From contig NZ_JAPFGP010000006.1 in the NCBI RefSeq assembly GCF_026241155.1, forward strand, positions 124,001-188,000: a stretch of DNA of 64,000 nt, in the 5' to 3' direction. Position 1 is the first letter of the stretch. Each line of letters begins with the position of its first letter. This DNA comes from Paucibacter sp. PLA-PC-4. Lineage in GTDB: Bacteria > Pseudomonadota > Gammaproteobacteria > Burkholderiales > Burkholderiaceae_C. The notes under the pieces were generated by a model. The model saw nothing but the letters and a program-made list of their open reading frames with translations, was not told the origin of the DNA and searched no databases. This document shows, in pieces, positions 37,096 to 44,905 of this stretch. Made by a program: the position numbers and the translations under genes.

Positions 37096-37700
37096 GCGAG
37101 GGCGCTGCTGCCACCGCGCCCGGCCTGATGGCCCGCTGGTTCGGCCGCGCGCCGCGCCAAGCCGGCGAGGATTGGGCACTGTGGCGCCGCGCCTGCGAGG
37201 GCGAGGCGGTCGCCGCCACCGAGTTGGTGCGCCGGCTGACACCCCAAGCCCGTGGCCTGGCCCTGCAGCTGCTGCGCCGCAGCGAGGACGCCGAGGATGC
37301 AGTGCAGGAGTCCTTTCTGCGGCTGTGGGGCTGCCGGCCCAGCGATGCCCGCGGCGCCAGCCTGGCCACCTTCTTCAACACCATCGTGATCAATCGCTGC
37401 AAGACTTCGCTTGGGCGGCGCCAAGAGCTGGCCACCGAACATGAGCTGCTGACCGTGCTGGCCGATGCCCAGCAACAGCCTATCGAGCCCGACCCGGTCC
37501 GCAGCGCTAGCGAGTTGGGCGAGGCCATGCAGCGCCTGCCAGCGCGCCAACGCATGGCACTGGCGATGTGGGCCTACGCCGACGCCTCGGTAGCCGAGAT
37601 TGCCGCCACGCTGGAACTCGAAGCCAATGCCGCTCACCAGCTGCTGCACCGCGCCAAGCTGGCGCTGCGTCAACAGCTGCAAAAAGGAGAGTCACCATGA
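37092..37700 (+). CDS. ECF-type sigma-70 factor
   Basis: Sigma factor of 202 residues. Region 2 includes LALQLLRRSEDAEDAVQESF, LRLWG and the DNA-melting segment. Region 4 includes LPARQRMALAMWAYADASVA, EIAATLELEANAAHQLLHRA. It starts within the DUF3106 stop and ends within the start of the next gene (ATGA on both sides), so the three are tightly coupled. The targets may include the operon itself and the neighbouring small exported protein; this is inference. Confidence 0.9.
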   Translation: MSEGAAATAPGLMARWFGRAPRQAGEDWALWRRACEGEAVAATELVRRLTPQARGLALQLLRRSEDAEDAVQESFLRLWGCRPSDARGASLATFFNTIVINRCKTSLGRRQELATEHELLTVLADAQQQPIEPDPVRSASELGEAMQRLPARQRMALAMWAYADASVAEIAATLELEANAAHQLLHRAKLALRQQLQKGESP

Positions 37701-38014
37701 AGACCGACCCCGACGAAGCGCTGCGCCAGGCCCTGCGCGCCGGCCTGCACGCGGCCGACGACTCGCGCGAAGCGCTACAGGCGCGCGTGCTGGCCCAGTG
37801 GCGCCAGCGCCATGCACCGCTGTCCACTGAGGCCAGGCTGGCAAGCGCAGGCGGGCAGGACTGGTCCGCCTCACGACCGCGTCGCTGGCTGGGCGCCGCC
37901 GCGCTGGCAGCCTCGCTGCTGGTGGCCCTGGCCTGGTGCAGCCGGCCCGACCCGGTGCTGGACGAGCTGATGCAGCTCGACGTGCTGTCGCAGATCGCGA
38001 TCGGCGAGCTGTAG
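37697..38014 (+). CDS. Putative anti-sigma factor, single-pass membrane protein
   Basis: Protein of 105 residues. A soluble N-terminal region (DEALRQALRAGLHAADDSRE) is followed by one membrane helix (RRWLGAAALAASLLVALAWC) and a short acidic outer tail. It has no zinc-finger HxxxCxxC motif. Its place directly after an ECF sigma gene, with a 4-bp overlap and AAGGAG ahead, makes an anti-sigma role the best guess. Not recognised by sequence. Confidence 0.65.
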   Translation: MKTDPDEALRQALRAGLHAADDSREALQARVLAQWRQRHAPLSTEARLASAGGQDWSASRPRRWLGAAALAASLLVALAWCSRPDPVLDELMQLDVLSQIAIGEL

Positions 38015-38073
38015 CAGAGCCGGCTGTCGCCCAGGCGATGCCCGGCCGACCCGGCCCTGCCTATAGTGGGTGC

Positions 38074-38547
38074 ATGGACGCCACGACAAAAACCCATGCT
38101 TTCGAAGACTTCCAGGTCGGCCAGGTGCGCGAGTTCGGCGGCCGGGTCGTCGACAAGGCCGAAGGCCTGAGCTTCGCCGCCGCCTACGACCCGCAGCCCC
38201 TGCACCTGGACGAGGATGCCGCCAATGCCTCGGTGCTGGGCGGGCTGTCCGTCAGCGGCTGGCACACCTGCGCGATGGTGATGCGCATGATGTGCGACGC
38301 CTACCTGCTGGACTCGACCAGCCAGGGCTCGCCGGGCATCGACAGTTTGCGCTGGCTCAAGCCGGTTCGCCCCGGTGACACCTTGCGCGTACGCATGACG
38401 GTGCAGGAGACGAAAGCCAGCAAGCGCCGCCCGCAGATCGGCCTGGTGCGCTCGGCCTGGGAGGTCTTCAACCAGCGCGACGAGGCGGTGATGACGATGG
38501 AAGGCTGGGGGATGTTCGGCCGACGCGAGGCCGCGGCCACCAGCTGA
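38074..38547 (+). CDS. MaoC-family hot-dog dehydratase
   Basis: Hot-dog-fold protein of 157 residues. The hydratase motif is visible as FAAAYDPQPLHLDEDAANAS with the catalytic Asp and His, then GGLSVSGWHTCAMVMRMM and GIDSLRWLKPVRPGDTLRVR. It acts on an acyl-CoA; members hydrate enoyl-CoA. It follows the sigma operon by 60 bp on the same strand but is probably separate. Confidence 0.88.
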   Translation: MDATTKTHAFEDFQVGQVREFGGRVVDKAEGLSFAAAYDPQPLHLDEDAANASVLGGLSVSGWHTCAMVMRMMCDAYLLDSTSQGSPGIDSLRWLKPVRPGDTLRVRMTVQETKASKRRPQIGLVRSAWEVFNQRDEAVMTMEGWGMFGRREAAATS

Positions 38548-38655
38548 CGAAAACTCGCCGTTCGCCGTCCCCGGCCGCCGTTCGGGACATCGCCGCGCGG
38601 CACTTGTCGCAAGCCTGCTCATAATCCGCTCGCATCAAGCAAGGAGCATGGGCAG

Positions 38656-40113
38656 ATGGCGATGTGCAGAAGAATCCTGGCGCTGGCCCTGCTGGCCGCG
38701 GCGCTGGGCCAGCCGGCGCTGGCCATGGCAGACCCCACAGAGCGCTGTCGCGTCGAGGGCGTAGCCACCGAGCTGCGCTGCGGCCGACTGCAGCGGCCGC
38801 TCGATCCGGGCCAGCCGCAGGGCCGGCAGATCACCGTCCACTATCTGGTGGTGCCGGCCATGGCGCGCAACAAGCAGCCCGATCCGGTGTTGCTGCTCGC
38901 GGGCGGGCCCGGGCAGAGCGCGATCGAGATCGCAGGCCGGGTCCTGCCCCGGCTCGCGCGGTTGAACAACCGGCGCGACCTGGTCTTTATCGACCAGCGC
39001 GGCACCGGTCGCTCGGCGCCGCTGCAGTGCGCCGATGACAGCCGCCTGGCGATAGCCGAGGCGCTGGACCCGCAGGCCCAGCAACGCCGCTTTGCCCAGT
39101 GCCTGATCGAGCTGCAGAAGCTGCCTCATGGCGATCTGCGCTTTTACACCACCACGATTGCGATGCAGGACTTCGACGCGGTGCGCGAGCAGCTCGGTGC
39201 CGCGCAGTGGAATCTGATCGGCGCCTCCTATGGCACGCGCGCCGCTCTGGAGTATCAGCGCCAGTTTCCGAAGCGGGTGCGCCGCGCAGTACTGGACGGC
39301 GTAGCACCGCCCGACATGGCCTTGCCGGCCAGCTTCTCGACCGACGGGCAGGCGGCTTTAGACGCCGTCTTCAAGGCCTGCGAAGACGAAGCCGCCTGCA
39401 AGACCGCCTTTCCCCGGCTGCGCCAGGACTGGGCGGCCGTGCTGCAAGGCCTGCCTCGGCAGGTGGTGCTGGCGCATCCGCTCAGCGGTGAGCCCGAGCG
39501 GCTGACGTTCACGCGCGAGCTGCTGATGCGGGCGGTGCGCGCGCCCATGTATGTGCCGGCTTATGCGGCAGGGCTGCCTGCCGCCATCAACGCGGCGGCC
39601 GGCGGCCGCTTCGAGGCAATCTCGGGATTGAGCGGCGCGCTGGGCAGCGGCCGCAGCGGCAAGCTGGCGATGGGCATGCACTTGTCGGTCATCTGCAGCG
39701 AGGACCTGCCGCGCCTGGACCGCTCGGCCGATCCGCCAGGCGCCGACTTTGGCCGCATCGATGCCCTGCTCTACCGCCAAGCCTGCGCGCAATGGCCGCG
39801 CGGCACGGTGTCCGAGGACTTCTACCGGGTGAGCGCCGCACCCGCGCCGGTGCTGCTGCTCAGCGGCGGGGCCGACCCCGTGACACCGCCGCGCCACGGC
39901 GAGCGCATCGCCAGCGCGCTCGGCGCCAAGGCCCGGCATCTGCAGGTACCGGCGGCCGGGCACGGCGTGCTGGCCATCGCCTGCATGAGCGAGGTGCTGC
40001 ACCGATTCATCAACAGCCAAACCGACGCCGAGGCGCTGGCCGTCGAGGCCGGCTGCGCCGCCAAGATGCCGCGCCCGACAGCGGTGTTCCCCATCCAGAC
40101 CGCGACGCGATGA
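38656..40113 (+). CDS. Exported alpha/beta hydrolase, S33/TAP-type peptidase
   Basis: Protein of 485 residues with a signal peptide at 1-26 (LALALLAAALGQPALAMADP). The hydrolase fold shows LLLAGGPGQSAIEIAG, FIDQRGTGRSAPLQC, the nucleophile elbow IGASYGTRAALEY (Ser), and at the C-terminus LLLSGGADPVTPP (Asp) and VPAAGHGVLAIACM (His). This is the layout of tripeptidyl-aminopeptidase/prolyl-aminopeptidase relatives. Its last four bases overlap the NatA-like ATPase start, so the three genes to 42073 form one unit. Confidence 0.88.
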   Translation: MAMCRRILALALLAAALGQPALAMADPTERCRVEGVATELRCGRLQRPLDPGQPQGRQITVHYLVVPAMARNKQPDPVLLLAGGPGQSAIEIAGRVLPRLARLNNRRDLVFIDQRGTGRSAPLQCADDSRLAIAEALDPQAQQRRFAQCLIELQKLPHGDLRFYTTTIAMQDFDAVREQLGAAQWNLIGASYGTRAALEYQRQFPKRVRRAVLDGVAPPDMALPASFSTDGQAALDAVFKACEDEAACKTAFPRLRQDWAAVLQGLPRQVVLAHPLSGEPERLTFTRELLMRAVRAPMYVPAYAAGLPAAINAAAGGRFEAISGLSGALGSGRSGKLAMGMHLSVICSEDLPRLDRSADPPGADFGRIDALLYRQACAQWPRGTVSEDFYRVSAAPAPVLLLSGGADPVTPPRHGERIASALGAKARHLQVPAAGHGVLAIACMSEVLHRFINSQTDAEALAVEAGCAAKMPRPTAVFPIQTATR

Positions 40114-40898
40114 TCAGCATCAGCCAGCTCAGCAAACAGTTCACGTCCCGCCCAGGGGGCTCGGTGTTCAAACGCGCACCCAAGCAGATTGTGCGGGCGG
40201 TGCAGCATCTCGACCTGGATGCACCGAACGGGCGTATCACCGGCTTGCTGGGCCCCAATGGCGCCGGCAAGACCACCAGCCTGCGCATGCTGGCAGGCCT
40301 GTTCGCGCCGGACAGCGGCGCGATCAGCGTCGACGGCATCGATGTGCGGCAAGCGCCGCAGCAGGCGCTGGCGCGCATGGGGGTGCTGGGCGATGCCCAC
40401 GGCCTCTATCCGCGGCTGTCGGCGCGCGAGAACATCGTCTATTTCGGCCGCCTGCAGGGCATGGAGGCGGACGCGGCGAACGCACGCGCCGAGGCGCTGG
40501 CCGAGCTTCTGGATATGCGCGCCATCCTGGACAGACGCAGCGAGGGCTTCAGCCAGGGCGAACGTATGAAGACGGCGCTGGCGCGCGCCCTGGTGCATGA
40601 CCCAGCCAACATCGTGCTGGACGAGCCGACCAACGGGCTCGATGTACTGGCCACCCGCGCGCTGCGCGAGGCGCTGCGCCATCTGCGCTCGCCAGCCGGT
40701 GGCAGCAAATGCATCGTCTTCTCCAGCCACATCATGCAGGAGGTCGAGCTGCTGTGTGACCATGTTGTGGTGATGGCGCGGGGCCGCTCGGTGGCCGAAG
40801 GCTCGGTGGCGGCACTCCTGGAGCGCACCGGGCAGCGGCGCTTCGAAGACGCCTTCGTGGCGCTGGCTTTTGCCGACACGCTGGAGGCACGGCCATGA
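40110..40898 (+). CDS. natA: ABC transporter ATPase, NatA-like
   Basis: ATP-binding subunit of 262 residues: Walker A GPNGAGKTT, signature FSQGERMK, Walker B NIVLDEPTNGLD, and switch His in FSSHIMQEV. The signature has Glu in place of Gln-Gln, as in NatA-type sodium exporters. It overlaps both neighbours by 4 bp (ATGA). With the following ABC-2 permease it forms a complete exporter. The symbol follows family resemblance; the actual substrate is unproven. Confidence 0.85.
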   Translation: MISISQLSKQFTSRPGGSVFKRAPKQIVRAVQHLDLDAPNGRITGLLGPNGAGKTTSLRMLAGLFAPDSGAISVDGIDVRQAPQQALARMGVLGDAHGLYPRLSARENIVYFGRLQGMEADAANARAEALAELLDMRAILDRRSEGFSQGERMKTALARALVHDPANIVLDEPTNGLDVLATRALREALRHLRSPAGGSKCIVFSSHIMQEVELLCDHVVVMARGRSVAEGSVAALLERTGQRRFEDAFVALAFADTLEARP

Positions 40899-42073
40899 AC
40901 AAGAGTTTCACGCGCGCGCTTGGGGTGGTATTTGCCAAGGAGGTGGTCGACGCGCTGCGCGACCGCCGTACCCTGCTGAGGCTGCTGATTCCGGCGGTGC
41001 TGATGGGGCCGCTGCTGCTGTTGGCCCTGTCCGGCCTGATCGCCTCGTTGGAGGAGCGGGCGGAGAAGCGCGAGATCTTGGTCATCGGCATCGAGCACGC
41101 CCCGACCCTGCGCAACTTCCTGGAGCGCCAGACCTACACGATCAAGACCGCACCGCCCGACTACGAGGCCGGGCTGCGCGCCACCACCCTGCTCGATCCG
41201 GTGCTGGTGATAGCCCCGGACTTCGAGGCCGCGCTGGCGCGCGGCGAGCAGCCGGCCGTTGAGGTGGTCAGCGACAGCGCCAACCAGCGCGCCAACGCCG
41301 GCGTCGGCACGCTGGGCCGGCTGCTGCAGGGCTTCAACCGCGAACGCGCCGGCGTGCTACTGGCGCTGCGCGGCGTCTCGGCAAGCCTGCTGCAGCCGGT
41401 GCTCGTGGAGGAGCGCGATCTGGCCAGCACCCAGGCTCGCGCCGCGCGGCTGACAGCCATCGTGCCGATGTTCATCATCATGGCCGTGCTCTACGGCGCG
41501 CTGACCGCCGCGTTGGACAGCACTTCGGGCGAGCGCGAGCGCGGCTCGCTCGAGCCGCTCTTGATGAACCCGGCCCCGCATATGGCCCTGGTGCTGGGCA
41601 AATGGGGCGCAGTGGCCCTGCTGGGCATGGTCGTGGCCGTACTGGCCAACCTCAGCTTCATCCCGGCCCAACGCCTGATCCAGAGCGACAGCCTGCAGGC
41701 GATGTTCCAGTTCGGCGGCTACGAGGTGGCTGTGTTCGTGCTGCTGCAGCTGCCGCTGGCGGCCGGGCTGGGCGCGCTCTTGATGGCCATCGCGATCCGC
41801 ACCAAGACCTTCAAGGAAGCCCAGGCCAGCACCACCATCGTCATCACACTGGTGGCACTGGCGCCGATGGTGAGCCTATTGAATCCGGGCGGTGAGGCGG
41901 CCTGGTATTACTGGGTGCCGGGCCTGGCGCAGAACAGCCTGATGATGCTGGTGCTCAAGGGCGAGGCCCTGCTATGGCCCAAGCTGCTGCCTTCGATGGT
42001 CGTGGGCGTGGTGCTGACTTGGGTCTGCCTGGCCTTTGTGGCCCGTTCGATGCGCAGCGCGGTGGCGCGGTGA
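40895..42073 (+). CDS. natB: ABC-2 type permease, NatB-like
   Basis: Membrane subunit of 392 residues. The first helix (RLLIPAVLMGPLLLLALSGL) is followed by a large external loop of about 150 residues and then five or more helices (MFIIMAVLYGALTAALDSTS, ERGSLEPLLMNPAP). The 'SGERERGSLEPLL' motif is typical of ABC-2 permeases in the NatB group. It pairs with the ATPase just upstream. The secreted peptidase in the same unit may act on an exported substrate, but that link is inference. Confidence 0.87.
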   Translation: MNKSFTRALGVVFAKEVVDALRDRRTLLRLLIPAVLMGPLLLLALSGLIASLEERAEKREILVIGIEHAPTLRNFLERQTYTIKTAPPDYEAGLRATTLLDPVLVIAPDFEAALARGEQPAVEVVSDSANQRANAGVGTLGRLLQGFNRERAGVLLALRGVSASLLQPVLVEERDLASTQARAARLTAIVPMFIIMAVLYGALTAALDSTSGERERGSLEPLLMNPAPHMALVLGKWGAVALLGMVVAVLANLSFIPAQRLIQSDSLQAMFQFGGYEVAVFVLLQLPLAAGLGALLMAIAIRTKTFKEAQASTTIVITLVALAPMVSLLNPGGEAAWYYWVPGLAQNSLMMLVLKGEALLWPKLLPSMVVGVVLTWVCLAFVARSMRSAVAR

Positions 42074-42090
42074 GGACGTGCAGGATCGCT

Positions 42091-42459
42091 TCAGTGCAGA
42101 CCAAGCACGCGCTGCACCTCATTTTGCCAGGGCAATGCATGCACGATCTCGTTGAGCTGCAGCACCGATTGCATAGGCGCCAGCACCTCGCCGGCGGGGC
42201 TGAGGAACTGCAGATTGGTCACCAGCGACATCGGATCGACCATCGCCACCACGCCCTCAGGCAGTCGGATCCAGTCCCAGGCGACCCCGGCGGCGCCGCT
42301 GTCGGATTCACCGGTCCACAGGGTTTGTCCCAGGGCAGGATGCTCGGCGTCTCCCGACACCAACACCCGGGTGCTTAAATGCGCGAAATGCAGACGCGGT
42401 GCGCGTTCCGCCTCACACAAAATCCGCGGCCATGCGTACACAATCCAAGCTGGAGTCAT
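42091..42459 (-). CDS. Hypothetical protein divergent from the LuxR gene
   Basis: A 122-residue frame from MTPAWIVYAWPRILCEAERA to VQRVLGLH, with no signal peptide. It is rich in Trp (PAWIVYAWPRIL, GVAWDWIRLPEG) and has a conserved-looking segment MVDPMSLVTNLQFLSPAGEV. No family recognised. GGAG-like sequence is weak. It ends 17 bp from natB (convergent) and is divergent from the LuxR-type gene, with a lux-box-like element between, so it may belong to the peptide system. Real coding status is likely but not certain. Confidence 0.5.
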   Translation of the reverse strand: MTPAWIVYAWPRILCEAERAPRLHFAHLSTRVLVSGDAEHPALGQTLWTGESDSGAAGVAWDWIRLPEGVVAMVDPMSLVTNLQFLSPAGEVLAPMQSVLQLNEIVHALPWQNEVQRVLGLH

Positions 42460-42539
42460 TGTCAATAGATTTTCGGGTGCGGTTGTGGGACCAAGCGTTC
42501 TGGGTGTTGCCAGTTTGCTGACGGGCAACGTAAATCGCT

Positions 42540-42559
42540 AGCTGTAAACCTTGTCAGGG
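42540..42559. promoter_or_regulatory. Lux-box-like site upstream of the LuxR gene
   Basis: AGCTGTAAACCTTGTCAGGG fits the lux-box frame CTG-N10-CAG and shares CTGTAA-N3-TTG-N-CAG with the second site at 43348. It is 55 bp ahead of the regulator's ATG and 81 bp ahead of the divergent gene. Confidence 0.6.
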
Positions 42560-42614
42560 ATATGACGTCCGATGTCGCAGCTGCGACCCGGTCAAGCCAT
42601 TGGAAACAAGTTAG

Positions 42615-43328
42615 ATGCTGCAGGGCGGTTACCAGTCGGTGCTCGAAGCCAGAACCCGTGATGAATTTCGCGGGGAGATCAGCCGCTTCACGGAAGCCTT
42701 GGAATTCGAGACCTTCTCGGCGATCACCGTGGTCGACCATGCGATCAGCAAGTCGGAATTCATCGTTATCGACAACTGCCCCCCCGGATTTAGGGAGGCG
42801 ATGGACAGCCCCCAGCTCGGCCGGCAAGACCCGGTGATGCAGCACTGCAAGCGTCATAGCGTTCCAATCGTCTGGGACCAAAAAACGTATGCGAAAGAGG
42901 GTGCGGGCGACCTATGGGAGACCCAGGCGCGCTTTGGCTATCGAACCGGCATCTGCCTGGCCCTGCATCTGCCCGAGGGGCGACACTTCGTGCTGGGCGT
43001 GGACCGCGACAAGGCCTTGCCCAAAGACGCCACCGAGCTGACCCGGCTGGTGGCGGATCTGCAGCTGTTTGCCGTCCATGCATTGGACGCGGCGATGCGC
43101 GTTTTGCTGCCACCGGAGCAGCAGCTGGACGCGCCCAAGCTCACGCCGCGCGAGCTCGAATGCCTGCGCTGGACCATGGAGGGCAAGACGGCGTGGGAGG
43201 TCGGCACAATATTGAACATCACCGAGCGGACGGCGGTGCTGCATATCAATAACGCGATGCACAAGCTGGGTAGCCATAACAAGCATCAAGCCGTTCTCAA
43301 AGCACTGCGCTTAGGCCTAATACGCTAG
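42615..43328 (+). CDS. LuxR-type regulator with autoinducer-like domain, no adjacent luxI
   Basis: Protein of 237 residues. The N-terminal autoinducer-binding-type domain (about 10-150) keeps the DP pair (D72, P73) and W87 (QDPVMQHCKRHSVPIVWDQ). The helix-turn-helix is at 170-237 (LTPRELECLRWTMEGKTAWE, HINNAMHKLGSHNKHQAVLK). Aligned on the block 'NYP..W...Y....DPV', the usual Trp is Phe59 and the Tyr is Met63, so classical acyl-homoserine lactone binding is doubtful. No synthase is in the window. It sits directly upstream of a double-glycine peptide and its exporter and is the likely regulator. Confidence 0.88.
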   Translation: MLQGGYQSVLEARTRDEFRGEISRFTEALEFETFSAITVVDHAISKSEFIVIDNCPPGFREAMDSPQLGRQDPVMQHCKRHSVPIVWDQKTYAKEGAGDLWETQARFGYRTGICLALHLPEGRHFVLGVDRDKALPKDATELTRLVADLQLFAVHALDAAMRVLLPPEQQLDAPKLTPRELECLRWTMEGKTAWEVGTILNITERTAVLHINNAMHKLGSHNKHQAVLKALRLGLIR

Positions 43329-43347
43329 CACGCTGCCGTACATCCCC

Positions 43348-43367
43348 CACTGTAAGAGTTGACAGTT
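43348..43367. promoter_or_regulatory. Lux-box-like site upstream of the peptide gene
   Basis: CACTGTAAGAGTTGACAGTT is CTG-N10-CAG with an ACTGT/ACAGT dyad. It includes a perfect TTGACA (43359-43364), which could be the -35 element. It lies 73 bp ahead of the peptide ATG. Confidence 0.65.
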
Positions 43368-43389
43368 ACTCATGAATGTTCTTGCTGCT

Positions 43390-43430
43390 CAAATTCGTTC
43401 TGTGCACTTCTTCGCACTTCAACGAATTTG
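43390..43430 (+). promoter_or_regulatory. Leader hairpin abutting the peptide's ribosome site
   Basis: CAAATTCGTT (43390-43399) and AACGAATTTG (43421-43430) are perfect 10-bp arms. Inside the loop GTGC/GCAC can also pair. The last G of the right arm is the first base of the GGAG ribosome site of the ATG at 43440, so folding could limit translation. Confidence 0.65.
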
Positions 43431-43439
43431 GAGCCGGTC

Positions 43440-43607
43440 ATGCAAAACCAAAAGCAAGTTTCCCCGTCGCAAACCCTGTCGAACGACAAGCTGGCAGCAC
43501 CTCGCGAGATCGACGCCAGCTTGCTGCATCTGGTCAGCGGCGGTGCACCGAAGAGCACTTGGTCCGTGCAGACCCTGTCCACCCAGGCTCCCAAGAGCAC
43601 CTGGTAA
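43440..43607 (+). CDS. Double-glycine leader peptide precursor with repeated APKSTW
   Basis: A 55-residue precursor. The predicted leader is residues 1-35, ending SLLHLVSGG with hydrophobic residues at -4, -7 and -12 as in double-glycine leaders. The predicted product is the 20-residue APKSTWSVQTLSTQAPKSTW: the six-residue block APKSTW occurs at both ends. It has no Cys and is basic and Ser/Thr-rich. GGAG lies 6 bases before the ATG. Sixty bases downstream begin an HlyD-type adaptor and then a C39-peptidase ABC exporter, the machinery that cuts after Gly-Gly and exports such peptides. Signal, bacteriocin or modified peptide are all possible; nothing here is a known precursor to me. Confidence 0.8.
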   Translation: MQNQKQVSPSQTLSNDKLAAPREIDASLLHLVSGGAPKSTWSVQTLSTQAPKSTW

Positions 43608-43666
43608 GTCACAAGTTTTCGCTGTCATCGGCTCGCGCGAGCGGGCATCAGTTCTGCCGAGTCTGA

Positions 43667-44905
43667 ATGCTGTTTCGTAAAGAGGCGCTGGCCGGCCAGC
43701 AGCAAGCTTGGCTTGGCAGCATTCAACTTCTCAGACCCCTCTCGCTGAAGCTGCTCACGGCTGTTGCCGTGGGCAGCGTTGTTTTGGTCGTCACTTTTCT
43801 GTGCACGGCCGAATACAGCCGCAAGGCACGTGTCGCCGGCTATCTGGTGCCCGACCGCGGCGTGCTGCGCATCAGCTCGCCGCAGGCAGCCACGGTGCTG
43901 GCTCGCCAGGTCAGCGAGGGCCAGGCCGTCAAGGCCGGCGATGTGCTCTTTGTGCTGAGCCTGGACGCCGCCAGTGGCGCCGGCGAGGGTGTGGCGCAAA
44001 GCCTGAGCGAGCGCCAACTTTCTCTGAATGAGGCAGCCGAGCAGCAGCGCCGCCTGGCCAGCCAGCAAGACGAGAGCCTGCGAGCACGCATCGCCACCTT
44101 GCAGCGGGAGCTGGCGGCTGCCGCCGTTGAGGCACAGGCCTATGCCGAAAGGCAGCGCCTGCTGCGCGAAGATCTGAGCAAGCATGAAGCGCTGCGCCAA
44201 CAGGGCTTCTACTCCGATACCCTGCTGCAAAACAAGCGTCAGGAGCTGCTGCTGGCCCAGGCCCAGGCCCAAAACCTGGCTCGCGAGCGCGAGGCTTCTC
44301 AGCGTGATCTGCTAGCCCTGCAGGCCGAGGCGCGCGAGTTGCCTCTGCGCAGCCAGGTGCAGCAAGGCCAGATCGCCCGCGACCTGGCCAGCCTCAAGGC
44401 GCTGGGCCTGGAGACCGAGGCGCGGCGCCGGCTGATCCTGCGCGCGCCCGCCGATGGCGTCGTCAGCACCGTGCAGGCCGAGCCGGGTCAGCCGGTCAAC
44501 CCCTCGATGGCGCTGGCCCAGGTGCTGCCGGCGCAGACCCAGATGCTGGCCCATCTGTATGCGCCGTCCAGCGCGGTCGGCTTTGTGCGCCCCGAGCAGG
44601 CCGTGCGCCTACGCTACCAGGCCTTCCCCTATCAGCGCTTCGGTCATCAGCACGGCCGGGTATTGCAGGTCTCGCGCACCCCGCTGGCGAGCCAGGATCT
44701 GGCGGCCCTGCCGCTGGGCGAGAACAGCGGCAACGAGCCGCTGTACCGCATTACCGTTGCCTTGGAACATCAATCGGTGGCCGCCTACGGGCAGGAACAA
44801 CCGCTGGCGGTCGGCATGCAGCTGGATGCCGATGTACTGCTGGAGAAGCGCCGCCTGATCGAGTGGATTTTCGAACCTTTGCTGAGCCTGGCCCGACGTG
44901 TCTGA
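43667..44905 (+). CDS. HlyD/CvaA-type membrane fusion protein
   Basis: Periplasmic adaptor of 412 residues. One membrane helix at about 30-48 (LLTAVAVGSVVLVVTFLCTA) is followed by a lipoyl-like half (GVLRISSPQAATVLARQVSE, GQAVKAGDVLFVL). A long coiled coil covers about 100-245, then the second lipoyl half (LILRAPADGVVSTVQAEPGQ) and a beta-barrel. It links the inner-membrane exporter to an outer-membrane channel, which is not encoded nearby (TolC-like in trans). It overlaps the ABC gene by 8 bp. Confidence 0.9.
   Translation: MLFRKEALAGQQQAWLGSIQLLRPLSLKLLTAVAVGSVVLVVTFLCTAEYSRKARVAGYLVPDRGVLRISSPQAATVLARQVSEGQAVKAGDVLFVLSLDAASGAGEGVAQSLSERQLSLNEAAEQQRRLASQQDESLRARIATLQRELAAAAVEAQAYAERQRLLREDLSKHEALRQQGFYSDTLLQNKRQELLLAQAQAQNLAREREASQRDLLALQAEARELPLRSQVQQGQIARDLASLKALGLETEARRRLILRAPADGVVSTVQAEPGQPVNPSMALAQVLPAQTQMLAHLYAPSSAVGFVRPEQAVRLRYQAFPYQRFGHQHGRVLQVSRTPLASQDLAALPLGENSGNEPLYRITVALEHQSVAAYGQEQPLAVGMQLDADVLLEKRRLIEWIFEPLLSLARRV

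Noticed and set aside
43631-43642. GCTCGCGCGAGC palindrome between peptide and HlyD as a terminator
   Set aside because: No loop and no T-run; at most a weak pause.
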